From contig CAYRSN010000035.1 in assembly GCA_964427185.1 (NCBI GenBank), positions 1 to 12,432 on the forward strand: a stretch of 12,432 nt of DNA, given 5' to 3'. This document shows, in pieces, positions 11,001-12,432 of the stretch. Under the pieces are notes generated by a model. The model was not told the DNA's origin. It did not search any database and saw only the letters and a program-made list of their open reading frames with translations. How positions within the stretch are numbered: position 1 is the stretch's first letter; each line of letters starts with the position of its first letter. The translations under genes and the position numbers were made by a program. This DNA comes from Sulfurivirga sp964427185. GTDB taxonomy: Bacteria; Pseudomonadota; Gammaproteobacteria; Thiomicrospirales; Thiomicrospiraceae.

Positions 11001-11161
11001 GTGCTTTAAAAATAAGCTTCACCTGAACAGGCGAGACTTCCGGAAAAGCATCAATGGGGGGTTTTATTCAGTGCCAGCCAGCCTCCGCCTAAAATGGCTG
11101 CTACCAGCATCAGCACAATCAGACGCTGTGCCAGAAAAAAACTGATCAGTCGATTAATCAT
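8080..11161 (-). CDS. czcA: Heavy-metal efflux RND transporter (CzcA/CusA family), frameshifted near the start
   Basis: This inner-membrane RND pump exports metal ions by proton antiport through the adaptor and outer-membrane factor encoded upstream. The start codon at 11159-11161 overlaps the adaptor's TGA and gives MINRLISFFLAQRLIVLMLV (first membrane helix) followed by NKTP. The frame then fails in a run of six G (11056-11061, plus strand), where five would continue IDAFPEVSPVQVKL into the long intact frame. Corrected length is 1026 residues, normal for the family. The TM4 proton-relay motif AIGMLVDAAVVVVEN (Asp400, Glu407) has Ala394 where CzcA has its first Asp. The C-terminal half has CzcA-like GIAVLNGVVM and RLRPVLMT blocks. 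The three CusA methionine ligands appear absent, so the substrate is more likely a divalent metal than copper or silver, but it is not settled. Confidence 0.9.
8091..8097 (-). promoter_or_regulatory. Strong Shine-Dalgarno site for the DUF3240 gene
   Basis: AAGGAGG on the minus strand sits 7 nt upstream of the ATG at 8081-8083, inside the last codons of the pump gene. It fixes the start and suggests high expression of the small protein. Confidence 0.75.
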
Positions 11162-12256
11162 TCTTCCTCGCCTCCTTCCATCATGCCCTTAAGGAAGATT
11201 GCGCCATAACTGACCACCTCAGTTCCCGCTTTCAACGCCGGGCTGCGCACAATCGCCCAGTCCGCATTGCGGCTGATCATCTCCACCTGCACCGGTTTAA
11301 AAGTTTCACCCGTATGCACAAATACGCCGGGCGCACCTTCCAGAGCGACAACAGCATGGCTGGGTACCCGCCAAGACTGCACAGGCGCTGCTTTAACAAA
11401 CTGTGCCCGCACAAACTGCCCGGGCAGCAATTTACGTTGAGCATTATCAAACAATACATGCACCGTCACCCGCTGTGTCATCGGGTCTGCCTGTTGTGCC
11501 ACATAACGCACTTTACCCTGCACGGCATCCGGCACTAGGGTGACAGACTGTCCCACCTCAATAGTGCGTGCCTGCGCCACCGGCACCGCCACATCAACGA
11601 TCACCTCTTCAATTTCTCCGATCTGCCCCAATACAGCTTGCGCAGGCACCTCCTGATTGCGCTCTACCTGCAAGTCAAAAAAACAGCCCATCTTTGGGTG
11701 CACGCAAAGTCAGTAGCGCAACTGGTTTGCCGGTGCGCGCCACCGCCTTCAGCTGATCCGCCTGCAAACCTGCATAACGCAGTGCATCATAAGCGGCTGT
11801 CTGGGCATGCTCCGCCTGTGCCAGGGCGGTTTTGGCCGCCAGGTACTGCTTCTGAGACAGGCTGCCCGCCTGATAGAGACGCTCCGCACGGGCAAAGTTT
11901 TTCTGTGCCTGCACCTGTTGTGCCCGTGCATCCAACCAGCGTTGCTGCATGGTGACCAGCTCCGTGCTGTACAGCGTGATCAGTGGCTGACCTTTTTTAA
12001 CCTCACCATGCACAAAATGCACGGTGTGAATACGCCCGCTGACCGGGGCGCTGAGCATGTCCCGATGCGCCAGCGGAATATCCACCTGTCCCGGCCAGGC
12101 ATAGCTTTTCACCTGCTGCACCGGGCTGACCGGCTCAAACTTCAGCCCCAACGCCTCTACCTGTGTGGTGTTGAGCGAAATGGGCTCCAAAGCATGCACG
12201 GCTGTCATGCCAGTCATCAAAAGTGCTGCGGTAAGGTAAGTCAATTTACGTATCAT
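11158..12256 (-). CDS. czcB: Periplasmic adaptor of the RND efflux pump (CzcB/CusB family), frameshifted
   Basis: This membrane-fusion protein links the RND pump to the outer-membrane channel. The ATG at 12254-12256 follows AGGAGA at 12265-12270 and opens a signal peptide (MIRKLTYLTAALLMTGMTAVHA). The N-terminal half has the barrel-sandwich block APVSGRIHTVHFVHGEVKKG and an Ala/Gln-rich alpha-hairpin (about 100-165). At APKDGLFF (residue 193) the frame hits a stop, because a run of seven A on the plus strand (11677-11683) contains one base too many. With six, FFDLQVERNQEV continues into the intact C-terminal half: a beta-barrel with LPGQFVRAQFV and a membrane-proximal domain ending GGEEE. Corrected length is 365 residues, normal for the family. 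The CusB-style N-terminal methionines and His-rich segments are not seen. The gene begins 4 bp after the channel gene and overlaps the pump gene by 4 bp. Confidence 0.87.
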
Positions 12257-12260
12257 AGGG

Positions 12261-12432
12261 TTATTCTCCTGCTGCCTGATTGAACTGATACACTGCGCGA
12301 ATATAAGCGGCTTCTGCCTGTGCCACATTTAATTGCGCATCCAGATAAGCCTGCTGTGCCAACAGCAACAGCTGTAATGAAATTTCACCCTGCTGCCAGG
12401 CCATTTCAGAAAGTTTCAACGCCTGCTGAGCT
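12261..12432 (-). CDS. czcC: Outer-membrane factor of the RND efflux system (CzcC/TolC type), 3' end only
   Basis: The frame enters from the right edge and stops at the TAA at 12261-12263, leaving 56 C-terminal residues. They read ALKLSEMAWQQGEISLQLLL, then AQQAYLDAQLNVAQAEAAYI, then RAVYQFNQAAGE. This is the typical last coiled-coil hairpin of TolC-family outer-membrane efflux proteins: a G-E/x-I-S-L-x-x-L-L turn, a repeated Ala/Gln helix, then a Y-x-x-A-V-x-x-L-like end with GGE-like residues. The adaptor gene starts 4 bp downstream, giving the canonical C-B-A order. The operon promoter and any metal-responsive regulator lie outside the window. Confidence 0.8.
   Translation of the reverse strand, partial: AQQALKLSEMAWQQGEISLQLLLLAQQAYLDAQLNVAQAEAAYIRAVYQFNQAAGE
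12265..12270 (-). promoter_or_regulatory. Shine-Dalgarno site for the adaptor gene
   Basis: AGGAGA on the minus strand lies 8 nt before the ATG at 12254-12256. It decides that start over an in-frame upstream ATG, which would add 24 residues before the signal peptide. Confidence 0.7.

Overview
The window looks like chromosomal DNA of a gammaproteobacterium (inference). The malic enzyme resembles the N-terminal half of E. coli MaeB, MetH is close in length and residue numbering to E. coli MetH, and an HME-RND metal-efflux operon ends in a DUF3240 gene. HEPN/MNT and Uma2 genes are common in environmental sulfur- or methane-oxidising gammaproteobacteria, but the genus cannot be fixed from this stretch.

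Layout, plus strand first. Positions 1-396 hold the end of a probable HEPN gene overlapping an HI0073-type minimal nucleotidyltransferase, together a HEPN/MNT toxin-antitoxin-like module. Positions 462-671 hold the decayed C-terminus of an IS481-like transposase, and its stop codon overlaps the start of a single-domain malic enzyme (668-1885). A Uma2-family (DUF820) nuclease-fold gene, broken by a one-base frameshift, converges on it (1892-2436, minus). Full-length cobalamin-dependent methionine synthase metH follows (2528-6232), then a second, intact Uma2 paralogue (6271-6813).

From 6811 to the end everything is on the minus strand. In transcription order from the right edge there is the end of an outer-membrane factor gene (czcC type), a periplasmic adaptor (czcB type), an RND pump (czcA type) and a DUF3240 protein. 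These four are separated by 4 bp or overlap by 4 bp, then a hairpin terminator follows (7696-7717). Further left is a separate gene for a secreted coiled-coil protein of unknown function with its own terminator (6811-6839). The C, B and A proteins would form a tripartite complex moving metal ions from periplasm to outside.

Three genes (Uma2-1, czcA, czcB) each carry one single-base indel in a homopolymer run. Each is repaired by one base to a full-length family member. Sequencing error and real decay cannot be told apart here. I see no convincing new multi-gene system. The items most worth a second look are the coiled-coil protein with MADRI repeats, the mosaic metal-site residues of the RND pump, the transposase remnant fused to the malic enzyme start, and the two Uma2 paralogues flanking metH.
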